Below, in pieces: positions 43,334 to 52,029 of a stretch of 64,000 nucleotides of DNA (within the stretch, counting starts at the first letter, position 1; each line of letters starts with the position of its first letter). Position numbers and translations under genes: made by a program. This DNA comes from COMBO-56-21 sp963705355 (GTDB taxonomy: Archaea; Thermoplasmatota; Thermoplasmata; UBA10834). The notes beneath the pieces were generated by a model. The model saw only the letters and a list, made by a program, of their open reading frames with translations, searched no databases and had not been told where the DNA came from. Location of the stretch: positions 186,001-250,000 of the forward strand of contig OY970070.1 in assembly GCA_963705355.1 (NCBI GenBank). The letters run 5' to 3'.

Positions 43334-45172
43334 TCATCCTCTGAACGCGGGCCGCTTTGACAACCTTCTCGGCAGTGGCAGTCTGGCCTTGGGGTAGCCC
43401 TTCGACAGTTTCGCGACCTCCGCTTTCAGCTCCTCGAGGCTCATAGGTTTCTGCTCTCCGCTCCTGAGTCTGACCGGGAGCTGTCCAGAACCCCTTTCCC
43501 TCTCCCCCAAGACGATGATCATGTTGATCCATTCCATCTCGGCGTTCCGTATCTTCTTGCCGACTTTGTCGTCCATGTCGTCAATATCGACTCTGGCATC
43601 GATCTGGTCAGCAAGCCTCTCGCAATCTGAAACGAACTCCTCGCCGACTGGGATGAGCCTTATCTGAGTTGGCGCGATCCAGAACGGCAGAGCTGGTTTC
43701 TCGTGCTTCAGTGCCTCCTCAAGCAGAACGTATATCCATCTCTCAATCGAGCCGATCGACGAATGGCATATGATGCATCCCTTCTTCTTTCCGTCCGTGT
43801 CTGCATATACGATGCCGTACCTTTCGGCATCATCCACATCGAGCTGGACTGTGCTGAGCTGAACCGCGCCGTCCACCGAGTCAATGCCCTGGAACTCATG
43901 CTTCACGGCCCAATAGTGCTTCATCTCTGAAAGAACCTCGATTAGGGCAGGCTTCTTGGAGTATCTGAGCAGCTCAATGAGATTGCTCTTGTACTTGGCG
44001 TAGTACTCCTTGACGATCCTGAACGCGACGGCGTACTCAACTCCGGTCGCATCTGCAAGGTCAGAGTAGTTTCTGTACAGGAGCATGTACTCCTTCCAGC
44101 CGTCCTCGATGTCCTTCGTAAAGCAGTGAACGTCAGGCATGTGGAACGCCCTGAGTCTCTTCAACCCTGTGAGCTCTCCGCGTTGCTCCAACCTGAAACT
44201 CTTGGAGAACTCGTAGACCCTGAGAGGAAGGTTCCTGTAGCTCAGGGTCGCGCCTTTCATCATCCTGAACAGGCCGAAATCACCTGCGAACCTGAGAACA
44301 AACTCTCTGTTCTCCTCGGTCTTGAGAGTGTAATGTCTCTCGTGGAACGAGATGCCCTGGCTCCTTATGTCCGGAAACGACCAGTCGTACAGGATTGGGG
44401 TGTCTATTTGGATGGCGCCTATACGATCCAGCGCAATCTCCTGCGCCCACGCCTCGAGGAGGCTGAACACCAAGTGACCTTTCGGGTACATTCTGAAATG
44501 CCCTCTGTCGCTTGCCTCCTCGTAGTCGACCAGCTCCAGTTTCTGCATCGCCTTGATGGAAGGAGGCTCTTCCCCTTTTGTTCGCCCAATTTCCTCGGCG
44601 AGAATGAAGGTCTTCAATGAGGGGTACTTATCCAGGATCTTGAGGGAATCAATGTCATCCATATCGACTGGATACTCCTCCCCCTCAGGGGTGAGGATGT
44701 AGAATGTCTTGGCGATCTTCTCGACGACCTCTTCCCTCGTGGCCTTCTTCTCAGCTGTGAACTCGCGGGACAGCTCGGACAGTGGATGGCCTTTGCAGCG
44801 AATCTCGAAACCTTTGTACCACCCGAAAGGCGATCTGTGGACCTCGATTCCCTTGGCCTTCAACGCGGCCTCGGTGGCCTTCAGGACGTCGACTGCCAGC
44901 GTAGGAGATGCCAGGTTGGAGCTCAGGTGAGCATATGGATAGAGCACCAGTCTCTCTGCCCTGACCTTCTCGAGCACCTCGGCGAAGTCAGCGGAGGCGG
45001 CCTCTGCGATTGCAGCCACGTCCTCGTCAGACGCCTCGATGGTAGAGAACGCAACAAGTGCTTCCTTAAACGCATGTTTCCTCGCATGTTCTTTCGGAAT
45101 TGGCTCTGCCATCTTTGTCGGTTCTTTGACCTCGTATTCAAACTTGTCAGCATGTATGAGGAGTACCCTCAT
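43334..45172 (-). CDS. thrS: Threonyl-tRNA synthetase, archaeal type with N-terminal editing domain
   Basis: This protein of about 612 residues combines an archaeal editing domain (residues 1-140, D-Tyr-deacylase-like: MRVLLIHADKFEYEV, YPYAHLSS near 82), a class II core with motif 2 (RNLPLRVYEFSKSFRLEQRG) and zinc ligands in FHMPDVHCF near 344, motif 3 near GSIERWIYVLLEE, and a C-terminal anticodon-binding domain (LPFWIAPTQIRLIPV, VDIDDMDDKVGKKIRNAE). Bacterial ThrRS has TGS/N2 domains instead, so this is a clear archaeal marker. ATG 45172 was chosen; a TATA box lies about 34 nt upstream. Confidence 0.96.
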   Translation of the reverse strand: MRVLLIHADKFEYEVKEPTKMAEPIPKEHARKHAFKEALVAFSTIEASDEDVAAIAEAASADFAEVLEKVRAERLVLYPYAHLSSNLASPTLAVDVLKATEAALKAKGIEVHRSPFGWYKGFEIRCKGHPLSELSREFTAEKKATREEVVEKIAKTFYILTPEGEEYPVDMDDIDSLKILDKYPSLKTFILAEEIGRTKGEEPPSIKAMQKLELVDYEEASDRGHFRMYPKGHLVFSLLEAWAQEIALDRIGAIQIDTPILYDWSFPDIRSQGISFHERHYTLKTEENREFVLRFAGDFGLFRMMKGATLSYRNLPLRVYEFSKSFRLEQRGELTGLKRLRAFHMPDVHCFTKDIEDGWKEYMLLYRNYSDLADATGVEYAVAFRIVKEYYAKYKSNLIELLRYSKKPALIEVLSEMKHYWAVKHEFQGIDSVDGAVQLSTVQLDVDDAERYGIVYADTDGKKKGCIICHSSIGSIERWIYVLLEEALKHEKPALPFWIAPTQIRLIPVGEEFVSDCERLADQIDARVDIDDMDDKVGKKIRNAEMEWINMIIVLGERERGSGQLPVRLRSGEQKPMSLEELKAEVAKLSKGYPKARLPLPRRLSKRPAFRG

Positions 45173-45202
45173 TGTCAATCGTCGTCGAAATAGATACCAG
45201 AG

Positions 45203-45210
45203 TATTAAAA
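45203..45210 (-). promoter_or_regulatory. TATA box for thrS
   Basis: TTTTAATA on the minus strand is placed about 34 nt before the ATG, predicting a very short leader. Confidence 0.5.
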
Positions 45211-45254
45211 GGATGCATCGTGGCGAGACTCTGGAATATTCCAGCGGCGGAGCG

Positions 45255-45262
45255 AAATATAC
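45255..45262 (+). promoter_or_regulatory. Putative TATA box for the CorA-like gene
   Basis: AAATATAC predicts transcription from near 45282, downstream of the first GTG but upstream of the TTG with a ribosome site, which helps to choose the start. Confidence 0.4.
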
Positions 45263-45325
45263 ATCATCAGTGTCGTGTCATACAGGTGCGAAAGTGACCT
45301 AAACAAGTGGACGGGAGGCTCTCTA

Positions 45326-46465
45326 TTGAACCGGAAGAAAAGGGAGTTGACATCAAAGGAATTGCCACCTGAGGCGACACCAGCCCCGGCAGAATCTCCG
45401 GCTGAAAAGGCCGATGCATGCCAGGTCAAACCGCCCCGAGCAGTCTGCGTGGCGATCCCCCATGTCGGCAAGCCAGTCAAGATCCTTGGCAACTCTCCGA
45501 CGGAATTCATCTCGACACTCCAGAACTCAACGCTGGCATGGATCAACTTCACTGTGTGCGACATCGCCAAGGACGGCTCCGAGATCGCCGGGCTCCTCGG
45601 TTTCAGCGCGTCGTTGGTGCCAGAGGTCATGAAGGGCTACTATGCGGACTTCGTCGACAGTGAGACCGAAATGGGGATTATGGTTCCCGCCGTGCGGATT
45701 GCCAAGCTGGAGCTCAATTCGTATCCTCTCCTGATCCTCGTCAGGAAGGATCTTATCGTCACGATTCACAGCGAAGCGGTCGTGAGGCTGATTCAGTTCT
45801 CGAGGTATGCGGATGTCTATCTGCGCAAGCTGCCTGAATCTATGCCCCTCGAGGACAAGCTGACCTCGATGCTTGTCCGTATTCTGGATGAAAACAACTC
45901 GCGCAATTTCGAGTATCTCAGGGAAATCGAAGAACAGGGGGACGAAATGAGCGAGTTGCTCCTCGATCCCAGGTCGCCCAGAATGCAGGTCGGCAAGCAG
46001 ATCTTTCAGCTGAAGCACACTTTGATCACTTACCTCAACACTCTCTGGAGAACTCTCGATGTTCTCCACAGCCTCCGATACGGCGATGCCCAGTTGGTTT
46101 CTGACAACCCGAAAATGCTCGCCCAGGTTGGATTGCTGGTTGAGGACGTGAACAGGCAGATCTCACTCAGCGAACACATGTCCGAGGTTCTCGCCTCTGG
46201 GCTAGAAGTCTTGCAGGCCCTTTACAACAATCAGCTTCAAATCTTGAACAACAGGATGGCGTTGACGATGACCTGGCTCACCATCTTAGGCACCGCAGTC
46301 CTTGTGCCGAACACCCTCGCGACCATCTTTGGATATGTGTTCAATATCGAATGGAAGTTGCAGGTGTGGTCACTGGCCGTGATGTTCAGCGCGACAGTAT
46401 TGTCCACATATCTGGCATACTGGTGGGTCAGGCGAAAGGTGCAGTTGCCCGCGAGACCCGATTGA
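45326..46465 (+). CDS. CorA-family divalent-cation transporter lacking the GMN signature
   Basis: This protein of about 379 residues has a long cytosolic N-terminal part, a helical funnel (FEYLREIEEQGDEMSELLL near residue 195), and two C-terminal transmembrane helices, as in CorA/ZntB Mg2+/Zn2+ channels. The strictly conserved G-M-N (filter) after the first helix is replaced: PNTLATIFGYVFNIEW has GYV at that place. The TTG at 45326 has GGGAGG seven bases upstream and a promoter compatible with it; the open frame begins earlier at a GTG (45275). Cation choice is uncertain because the filter is changed. Confidence 0.85.
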   Translation: MNRKKRELTSKELPPEATPAPAESPAEKADACQVKPPRAVCVAIPHVGKPVKILGNSPTEFISTLQNSTLAWINFTVCDIAKDGSEIAGLLGFSASLVPEVMKGYYADFVDSETEMGIMVPAVRIAKLELNSYPLLILVRKDLIVTIHSEAVVRLIQFSRYADVYLRKLPESMPLEDKLTSMLVRILDENNSRNFEYLREIEEQGDEMSELLLDPRSPRMQVGKQIFQLKHTLITYLNTLWRTLDVLHSLRYGDAQLVSDNPKMLAQVGLLVEDVNRQISLSEHMSEVLASGLEVLQALYNNQLQILNNRMALTMTWLTILGTAVLVPNTLATIFGYVFNIEWKLQVWSLAVMFSATVLSTYLAYWWVRRKVQLPARPD

Positions 46466-46497
46466 TTGCTCGGCTGGCGAGCCACTCATTGAAACTC

Positions 46498-46505
46498 TTT
46501 TTATC
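46498..46505 (+). promoter_or_regulatory. TATA box for the ACT-domain gene
   Basis: TTTTTATC lies 36 nt before the ATG at 46541, with AGGAGAT in the short leader. Confidence 0.45.
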
Positions 46506-46540
46506 ACAGTCGTTTGATAGGGTCAACAGGAGATTGCGAA

Positions 46541-46924
46541 ATGAAGGAATTCGACGTCCACGTCCAGAACAAGCCTGGTGAGCTGGCCAAGATTTGCGAG
46601 ATGCTTGGCAGCCATGGTGTCAACATCAAAGCCATATCCAGCGAACGCGGAAACGAGAGACCTATGATCAGAATCGTGACGGATGATGAGGCGACGACCA
46701 AGTCTGCCCTCGCGAGGTCAGGTATCGCCTACGGCCTCAAGGACGTAATCGCCGTCAGGATGCAGGACCGCCCTGGCGAGTTGGGGAGGATTGCCAGGAA
46801 ACTGGCCAAAGCAATGGTGAATGTCGATTCGATATACATACTCGGAAAGGATCGAGGCTCGACCGAAATCGCCTTCACCGTTGACGACGTGCAGAAGGCA
46901 GAAAGCATCCTGAAGAAGGGATGA
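46541..46924 (+). CDS. Tandem ACT-domain protein
   Basis: This 127-residue protein has two ACT folds: FDVHVQNKPGELAKICEMLG (residues 4-23) with HGVNIKAISSERG, and VRMQDRPGELGRIARKLAKA near 74 with MVNVDSIYILGKDRG. Stand-alone ACT pairs bind amino acids and regulate partner enzymes. The ATG at 46541 follows AGGAGAT with correct spacing. No enzyme is fused, and the neighbour upstream is the CorA-like gene, so the ligand is unknown. Confidence 0.88.
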   Translation: MKEFDVHVQNKPGELAKICEMLGSHGVNIKAISSERGNERPMIRIVTDDEATTKSALARSGIAYGLKDVIAVRMQDRPGELGRIARKLAKAMVNVDSIYILGKDRGSTEIAFTVDDVQKAESILKKG

Positions 46925-46953
46925 TGCACAATTCATTGCTCCTTGCCCATGAA

Positions 46954-47331
46954 TCAATCCAGGCTCTTGCCTCTTTTAACCAGAATCTCCTCAAGTAGGT
47001 TTCTCGCATCTCTGACTTTGACGAGTTCTTCGTGCGTCAGATCAAGCCTCAAGAGATGCGACCAGACTTTTGACAGCGAGTGGTAGGACTCCCGGATCAG
47101 GTCCAGGTCTTCATCTTCCTCGCGTGCTGGCTCCAGTTTCTCCTCCTCGGTCGGACGATAGAAGACGTTTCGCCCGACCTTCGTCCTGGTGACAATCCCC
47201 TTTTTCTCGAGTTTCTGCAGTGCCTGAGTTGCCCCGGACTGCGTGATGTTGAGTTCCGCCGCGAGGATAGTCGGCGAGTGAATTCCCTTGGTGAGTTTCT
47301 CCAGTATCTCCTTTTCTCGTGGGGTGAGCAT
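46954..47331 (-). CDS. Winged-helix transcriptional regulator (MarR/LexA-like HTH)
   Basis: This 125-residue protein has an N-terminal winged helix: TPREKEILEKLTKGIHSPTI (residues 3-22), LAAELNITQSGATQALQKLE and KKGIVTRTKVGRNVFYRPTE, followed by an acidic helical tail. The opening resembles LexA/MarR-type DNA readers. The gene faces a cluster of CTTATG-type repeats immediately upstream of its start, so autoregulation is likely. No effector domain is recognisable. Confidence 0.82.
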   Translation of the reverse strand: MLTPREKEILEKLTKGIHSPTILAAELNITQSGATQALQKLEKKGIVTRTKVGRNVFYRPTEEEKLEPAREEDEDLDLIRESYHSLSKVWSHLLRLDLTHEELVKVRDARNLLEEILVKRGKSLD

Positions 47332-47342
47332 TCTCGCACATC

Positions 47343-47403
47343 CATAAGTCACATATTAGTAGGCACTTATGTAAGCTAATGTTTGCTTATGTGTCTACTT
47401 ATG
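47343..47403. promoter_or_regulatory. Cluster of CTTATG/CATAAG repeats, candidate operator
   Basis: CATAAGT at 47343-47349 is inverted relative to ACTTATG at 47365-47371, and further CTTATG copies occur at 47386-47391 and 47398-47403. The starts of the three direct copies are 20 and 12 bp apart. The array lies directly upstream of the winged-helix gene start and probably contains both its promoter and its binding sites. Confidence 0.5.
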
Positions 47404-47523
47404 ATGGGCTAATGACGTGATGGTTGAAAAACCTTGTTGCACAGTACTGGCAACGGAATGGCCAGAGCTTAACTCTCCCGTGCTCGCTTTGCTGATGGAT
47501 GCCGGATGCTGGAGGCGGGCCTC

Positions 47524-48999
47524 CTATTCTTGCTTCTTTTCCGGTTCCTCTGCAGTCGGAGGAGCTTCCTGTGCCTTCTCCATTTCTGCAAGCATTCTCT
47601 CGGTCTCGAGTCTCTTCTTCCTTGAGATGGAGCCAGGTATGAGGATATCCATGAATTTCTCAAAGTACTTTTTCTCCGTGAGAATCTCCTCCCTGCTCAG
47701 CTCAAGGCCAGCCACTGCTGTGATCGATTCCGTTCCCAGTCCGAAGGACTGGGCTCTGAGATTCGTCAGATCCTTCTCCAGCCTTCTCTCGTGCTCCTCT
47801 ATTATCCTGCCTATCCTCTCGTCAGCGAGGTCCTTGAGCATCTTCTCGAGATATGCTATCTGGTCCTCTCTGCTCTTCCTCGCCATCAGCATGAGGGCCG
47901 CCTCGTGCTTGAAATCCAATCTGGCTCCAGCATGCTCCTCGTCCGTCCTCGATATCCAAACAAGCGGGTGCTCGGGGGCGTTGTAGATAACCTTCTCAGG
48001 AACTAGAGAGTCGGCCGATATCCGGACGGCCGCGTCCCCTGATGAGTGATAGATTGCATAGAAGCTCATTCGCTCGAGGAAATTGACTTCCAGGAACTCC
48101 CTCCTGTTTTTCTCGACTATCGTGGGATTCTCCTTGGCCAGTTCCTCGAGAATGGCCGCTGGGGTGTTCTCCGGCTTTCTGTCTCCCAGGTATCTAGAAG
48201 CTCCCATGACGCATTTCAGAGGCTCATAGGTTCGTGTGAGCCAGAACGACGGTGGAAACGCGGTCCAGGACTTCTTCTTGCCTTCGTCCTCTCTCTTCGT
48301 CTTCAGCTTCGAGAACGAGAACGTCGAGAACTGGTATCGAATCTGATCCTTGTCTCTCTCGAGAACGCCCGAGGGCAGCCCCTCCTTCGCGACGATCCTG
48401 TCAGCCCAGAAGCCGAGCTCAGAACGCAGCTTGGGTCTTGTCGTCGCTCCAGATGTCGCGATATGGCTCAGAACCTGCCTTCGAGTGGGAGTGATGAGCC
48501 AGCTGAGCCAAAGGACAAACGTCTTCGGCGTGTCGATGAACGGCACGGGCAAGACGGTGTGATCGGCAGCCGTCCCCCACGCAGGCAGGACTGCCTGGCC
48601 GGGCGTGTGGGAGTAGGTTCTGTCCAAGTAGGCAGCGAGTGCGACCTCATCAGAGGGCTCCATTGGCTCTCTTATCGGCGCGGGTTCGATTCGCAGGTCG
48701 GAGTTAAGGAAGTAGTAATTCTGTCTCTTCGAGTTGATCGGCAACAGGACACCGCAGTCGACTCCCTTTGCCAGGAGCGTCCGCATCTGCACACCGCTTT
48801 TGTCCTTGAGGGGCCTCGTCTGCGCGCTCAGAGACAGTCTTCGCATCGATTCAGTGAGAGGGCTCCTCTCGATCTCTTTTCTCGTCAAGGGCTGGGTGTG
48901 CAAGAGAGTGTAGACAACCGCCCTCGAAACGTTGTTCGTCAGAAACTCGCCGATCTCGACAGTCTTCTCCTTCTGAAGAGCCAGAACCTGCTGTGCCAT
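47524..48999 (-). CDS. Unrecognised 491-residue protein with winged-helix-like segments
   Basis: No family was recognised. The N-terminal part (residues 1-90) includes a helix-turn-helix-like stretch, AVVYTLLHTQPLTRKEIERS. A central part near 165-200 has a second one, TPTRRQVLSHIATSGATTRP followed by KLRSELGFWADRIVAKEG. The last 130 residues are charged helices that look like coiled coil (RIGRIIEEHERRLEKDLTNL) ending in an Ala/Pro/Glu tail. Signal peptide, membrane helices and catalytic cysteine motifs are all absent. It stands alone between regulator and leu genes. DNA binding is a reasonable but unproven guess. Confidence 0.75.
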   Translation of the reverse strand: MAQQVLALQKEKTVEIGEFLTNNVSRAVVYTLLHTQPLTRKEIERSPLTESMRRLSLSAQTRPLKDKSGVQMRTLLAKGVDCGVLLPINSKRQNYYFLNSDLRIEPAPIREPMEPSDEVALAAYLDRTYSHTPGQAVLPAWGTAADHTVLPVPFIDTPKTFVLWLSWLITPTRRQVLSHIATSGATTRPKLRSELGFWADRIVAKEGLPSGVLERDKDQIRYQFSTFSFSKLKTKREDEGKKKSWTAFPPSFWLTRTYEPLKCVMGASRYLGDRKPENTPAAILEELAKENPTIVEKNRREFLEVNFLERMSFYAIYHSSGDAAVRISADSLVPEKVIYNAPEHPLVWISRTDEEHAGARLDFKHEAALMLMARKSREDQIAYLEKMLKDLADERIGRIIEEHERRLEKDLTNLRAQSFGLGTESITAVAGLELSREEILTEKKYFEKFMDILIPGSISRKKRLETERMLAEMEKAQEAPPTAEEPEKKQE

Positions 49000-49141
49000 C
49001 CCATCCGCCTACCTGTTCCGTTTTGCTTCAAATCGACTTGTCTGTACTTATAACTATGCCTAAAAAGCATGTGATGTGCGATATTTCGTCACTCCGCATC
49101 TGAAAGACAACGAATCGCGACCCAGAAGGGCGCCGACTGTC

Positions 49142-50263
49142 TCATCTCGATTTGAGCATCTCTACAACTGCGTCTCCCATCTTGGACGTTCGAGTCTTCC
49201 CGCCCATATCGGGCGTTCTGAACTTGCCCGACCTCAGCACTTCCCCAACGGCCTTTTCGACATCGACCGCAGCCTCCGCATGTCCAAGCTCCTTGAGCAT
49301 GAGCGAGGATGAGAGGATTGCGCCGACTGGGTTGGCCATGTCCTTGCCGGCTATGTCTGGCGCTGAACCATGCACGGGCTCGAACATGCTCACACCAGCG
49401 GGATTGATGTTCCCGGAAGGGGCAAGTCCGAGTCCTCCTTGAAGAGCCGCTCCCAAATCCGTGAGTATATCTCCGAACAAATTCGGTGTGACAAGCAGCT
49501 CGAATCTCTCTGGATTCATGACCATGTGCAGTGCCACTGCGTCGACATACTGAAACTCCTTTCGGATCCCGTGAGCAACGGAGGCTTCCTCCGCAGCCTC
49601 CCTCCACAGGCCGTAGATCTCGGTGAGGACGTTTGCCTTGTCGACCACGGTCACAAGGTCCCTTCCTTCATTCTTCGCGAGCTGGAACGCATATTCCATC
49701 ACCCTCTTCGCTCCTTGCTTCGTGATCGCACCGATTTGAAATGCGAGTTCCTCCTCGTCCTTCAAATCTATACCGATGTCGAACTTGGCCTCATAGGACC
49801 TTCTCACAAGGGAGAGGGACGATTTCGAAAGGCCGGTCTTCACCCTGGCTCCAAGGCCCACATAGAAGTCCTCCGTGTTCTCTCGGACGAACTGCATGTC
49901 TATCTTGCGACCATCGCCAGCGAGCGGGCACGGAACTCCCTCGAAAAGCTTCACGGGTCTCAGATTAACGTATTGGTCGAAGTGAAATCTCAGTCTCAGA
50001 AGCACGCCCTTCTCGAGCACCCCAGGCTTCACTCTCGGATCGCCCATCGCACCGAGGAGGATTGCGTCCTTCCTAGAGAGTCTCTGGATGGTCTCGTCCG
50101 AGAGCACCTCGCCCGTTTTGAGATAGTGGATGGCTCCGAGCGGGAATTCCTCGTATTCGAAAGACAGGCGGCGCCTTTCCGCGGCGGCCTCAAGGACCTT
50201 CCTGGCCTCCTTGATGACCTCAGGGCCAATTCCGTCGCCAGGGATGACTCCTATCTTCTGCAT
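49142..50263 (-). CDS. leuB: 3-isopropylmalate dehydrogenase (beta-decarboxylating dehydrogenase family)
   Basis: This 373-residue enzyme has the family order: IGVIPGDGIGPEVIKEA (residues 4-20), FVRENTEDFYVG near 125, the conserved DKANVLTE near 214, and SGNINPAGVSMFEPVHGSAPDIAGKD near 288-313, with GSAPDIAG binding NAD. It oxidises and decarboxylates 3-isopropylmalate in leucine synthesis. It overlaps leuD by 13 nt and closes the leuA-leuC-leuD-leuB chain. Activity on related malates (homoisocitrate, methylmalate) is possible. Confidence 0.92.
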   Translation of the reverse strand: MQKIGVIPGDGIGPEVIKEARKVLEAAAERRRLSFEYEEFPLGAIHYLKTGEVLSDETIQRLSRKDAILLGAMGDPRVKPGVLEKGVLLRLRFHFDQYVNLRPVKLFEGVPCPLAGDGRKIDMQFVRENTEDFYVGLGARVKTGLSKSSLSLVRRSYEAKFDIGIDLKDEEELAFQIGAITKQGAKRVMEYAFQLAKNEGRDLVTVVDKANVLTEIYGLWREAAEEASVAHGIRKEFQYVDAVALHMVMNPERFELLVTPNLFGDILTDLGAALQGGLGLAPSGNINPAGVSMFEPVHGSAPDIAGKDMANPVGAILSSSLMLKELGHAEAAVDVEKAVGEVLRSGKFRTPDMGGKTRTSKMGDAVVEMLKSR

Positions 50264-50748
50264 GCCATCATCTCCTTCGTATAGGGCAGGAGTCCACCTT
50301 TCTCTATGAGCATCATCACGAACGGAGGGTAGGCCGCGAATTCCGCCCTCTCTCCAGTCGTGTTGTCGATGACGGACCCGTCTTTGAGACTGACGGTGAT
50401 CTGGTCTCCCTCAGACGCTGCTATTCTCGCCTCGATCACAGGGAGGCCGATGTTGATGGCATTTCTGAAGAAGATGCGAGCGAAAGACTCGGCGACGACA
50501 CACGTCACCCCTGCGCCCATCAGGGCTCTCGGCGCATGCTCTCTGCTGGAACCACATCCGAAATTGCGCCCGGCCACTATGATGTCCCCTGGGCGAGCCT
50601 TCTTGGCGAACTCAGGCCTTGCCTTCTCGAATGCGTGCCTTGCCAGCTTTGAGTTGTCCATGGTCACGAGGTACTCAGCTGGGATTATCTGGTCCGTATC
50701 GACGTTGTCGCCGAATACCCATGCTCTTCCCCTCAGAGCACTCTTCAT
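50251..50748 (-). CDS. leuD: 3-isopropylmalate dehydratase small subunit
   Basis: This 165-residue swivel-domain subunit has RAWVFGDNVDTDQIIPAEYL (residues 8-27), AGRNFGCGSSREHAPRALMG near 60-79 (the substrate-recognition GCGSSREH) and SFARIFFRNAINIGLP near 88. With LeuC it isomerises isopropylmalate. The ATG overlaps the leuC stop by four bases, and leuB begins inside its 3' end. Length is typical of archaeal LeuD-like subunits. Confidence 0.95.
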   Translation of the reverse strand: MKSALRGRAWVFGDNVDTDQIIPAEYLVTMDNSKLARHAFEKARPEFAKKARPGDIIVAGRNFGCGSSREHAPRALMGAGVTCVVAESFARIFFRNAINIGLPVIEARIAASEGDQITVSLKDGSVIDNTTGERAEFAAYPPFVMMLIEKGGLLPYTKEMMACRR

Positions 50749-51998
50749 CTCGTCACCTCGCTCGGGTCGACGATACGCCCTTTGACCGCGCTAGCGGCAA
50801 CGACGGCTGGGCTGGCCAAGTACACTTCGGAGTCCTTCGCGCCCATTCTGCCGACGAAGTTCCTGTTCGTGCTGCTCACGCACCTCTCACCAGGAGCGAG
50901 CACGCCCATGTATCCGCCCAGACAGGCGCCGCAGGTCGGGCCAGAGACGAAAGCGCCAGCGTCCGAGAAGATTTTGAGCAATCCCTCCCTCATCGATTGG
51001 TCGAAAACCTCCTTGGTCGCAGGAACGACTATCATCCGGACTCCCGACTTGATCTTCCTGCCCTTCAGTATCCTGGCCGCGATCCTGAGGTCCTCGATTC
51101 GACCGTTTGTGCAAGATCCCAGATACGCCTGGTCAATCTCGACATTGACCTCGCTGGCTGGGGCAACATTGCTTGGCAGGAATGGCTTCGCGACGACAGG
51201 AACGATTTCCCCTCCATCGTATTCCCTGACATCTTTGTAGGTCGCGTCGCTGTCCGCCAGTACGCGCTTGTAGCTCCCCCTGACCCTGTTCCTCAGGTAT
51301 GCGTCGACCTTTTTGTCGGGCGGGATGACGCAATCCTTGGCCCCGGCCTCGATCCCCATGTTGGAGATGGTCACTCTATCGGATACTGTCAGGGATGTTA
51401 TCGAGCTGCCCTCGACTTCCATCGAGGCGTAACGCGCGCCCTCAACTCCGATGTCGCCGATTATCGTCAGTATGACGTCCTTGCCTGAAACGTGCCTACA
51501 CAGCCTTCCGTTCACGCAGAACTTCATGGATTCTGGGACTTTGAACCACAGAACGCCTCTCGCGAAAACGGTCGCCGCTTCCGTGCTTCCGATGCCCGTC
51601 GCGAAGGCGCCCAATGCTCCGTACGAGCACGTGTGCGAATCGGCTCCCACGATCAACCTGCCGGGCGCGACGAACCCCTGCTCGATCATGAGTTGGTGGC
51701 AGACTCCACCGGATCCCACTTCAAAGTAATTCTTAATCCGATGCTTGTGAGCGAAGTCACGCATCTTCTTCGCCTGTTTTGCGGATGCAACATCCTTGTT
51801 GGGCACATAGTGATCTGGAATCAGCACGACCTTCTTTCCGATTATGGGCGCGCACAGACCCTCGAACTCGTCGAACGCCGCAGGTCCCGTGATGTCGTTG
51901 ACCATCACATAGTCTACCTCGGCCTCGACGATCTCTCCCGCACGGACATCCTTGCCTGCTTTGGTAGACAGTATCTTCTCCGCTATTGTCTTGCCCAT
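50745..51998 (-). CDS. leuC: 3-isopropylmalate dehydratase large subunit
   Basis: This protein of about 417 residues is an aconitase-fold subunit. The [4Fe-4S] cysteines are visible in YLGSCTNGRIEDLR near 294 and in SGPTCGACLGGYMGVL near 353; GADSHTCSYGALGAFATGIG near 117 and IPDHYVPNKD near 60 are other hallmarks. The start was set at ATG 51998 (MGKTIAEKI) because AGGGTGA precedes it; a GTG three codons up is an alternative. It lies between leuA and leuD in the operon. Confidence 0.95.
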   Translation of the reverse strand: MGKTIAEKILSTKAGKDVRAGEIVEAEVDYVMVNDITGPAAFDEFEGLCAPIIGKKVVLIPDHYVPNKDVASAKQAKKMRDFAHKHRIKNYFEVGSGGVCHQLMIEQGFVAPGRLIVGADSHTCSYGALGAFATGIGSTEAATVFARGVLWFKVPESMKFCVNGRLCRHVSGKDVILTIIGDIGVEGARYASMEVEGSSITSLTVSDRVTISNMGIEAGAKDCVIPPDKKVDAYLRNRVRGSYKRVLADSDATYKDVREYDGGEIVPVVAKPFLPSNVAPASEVNVEIDQAYLGSCTNGRIEDLRIAARILKGRKIKSGVRMIVVPATKEVFDQSMREGLLKIFSDAGAFVSGPTCGACLGGYMGVLAPGERCVSSTNRNFVGRMGAKDSEVYLASPAVVAASAVKGRIVDPSEVTR

Positions 51999-52029
51999 TG
52001 GATTCACCCTGGTGACTCGACCCCGCGAA

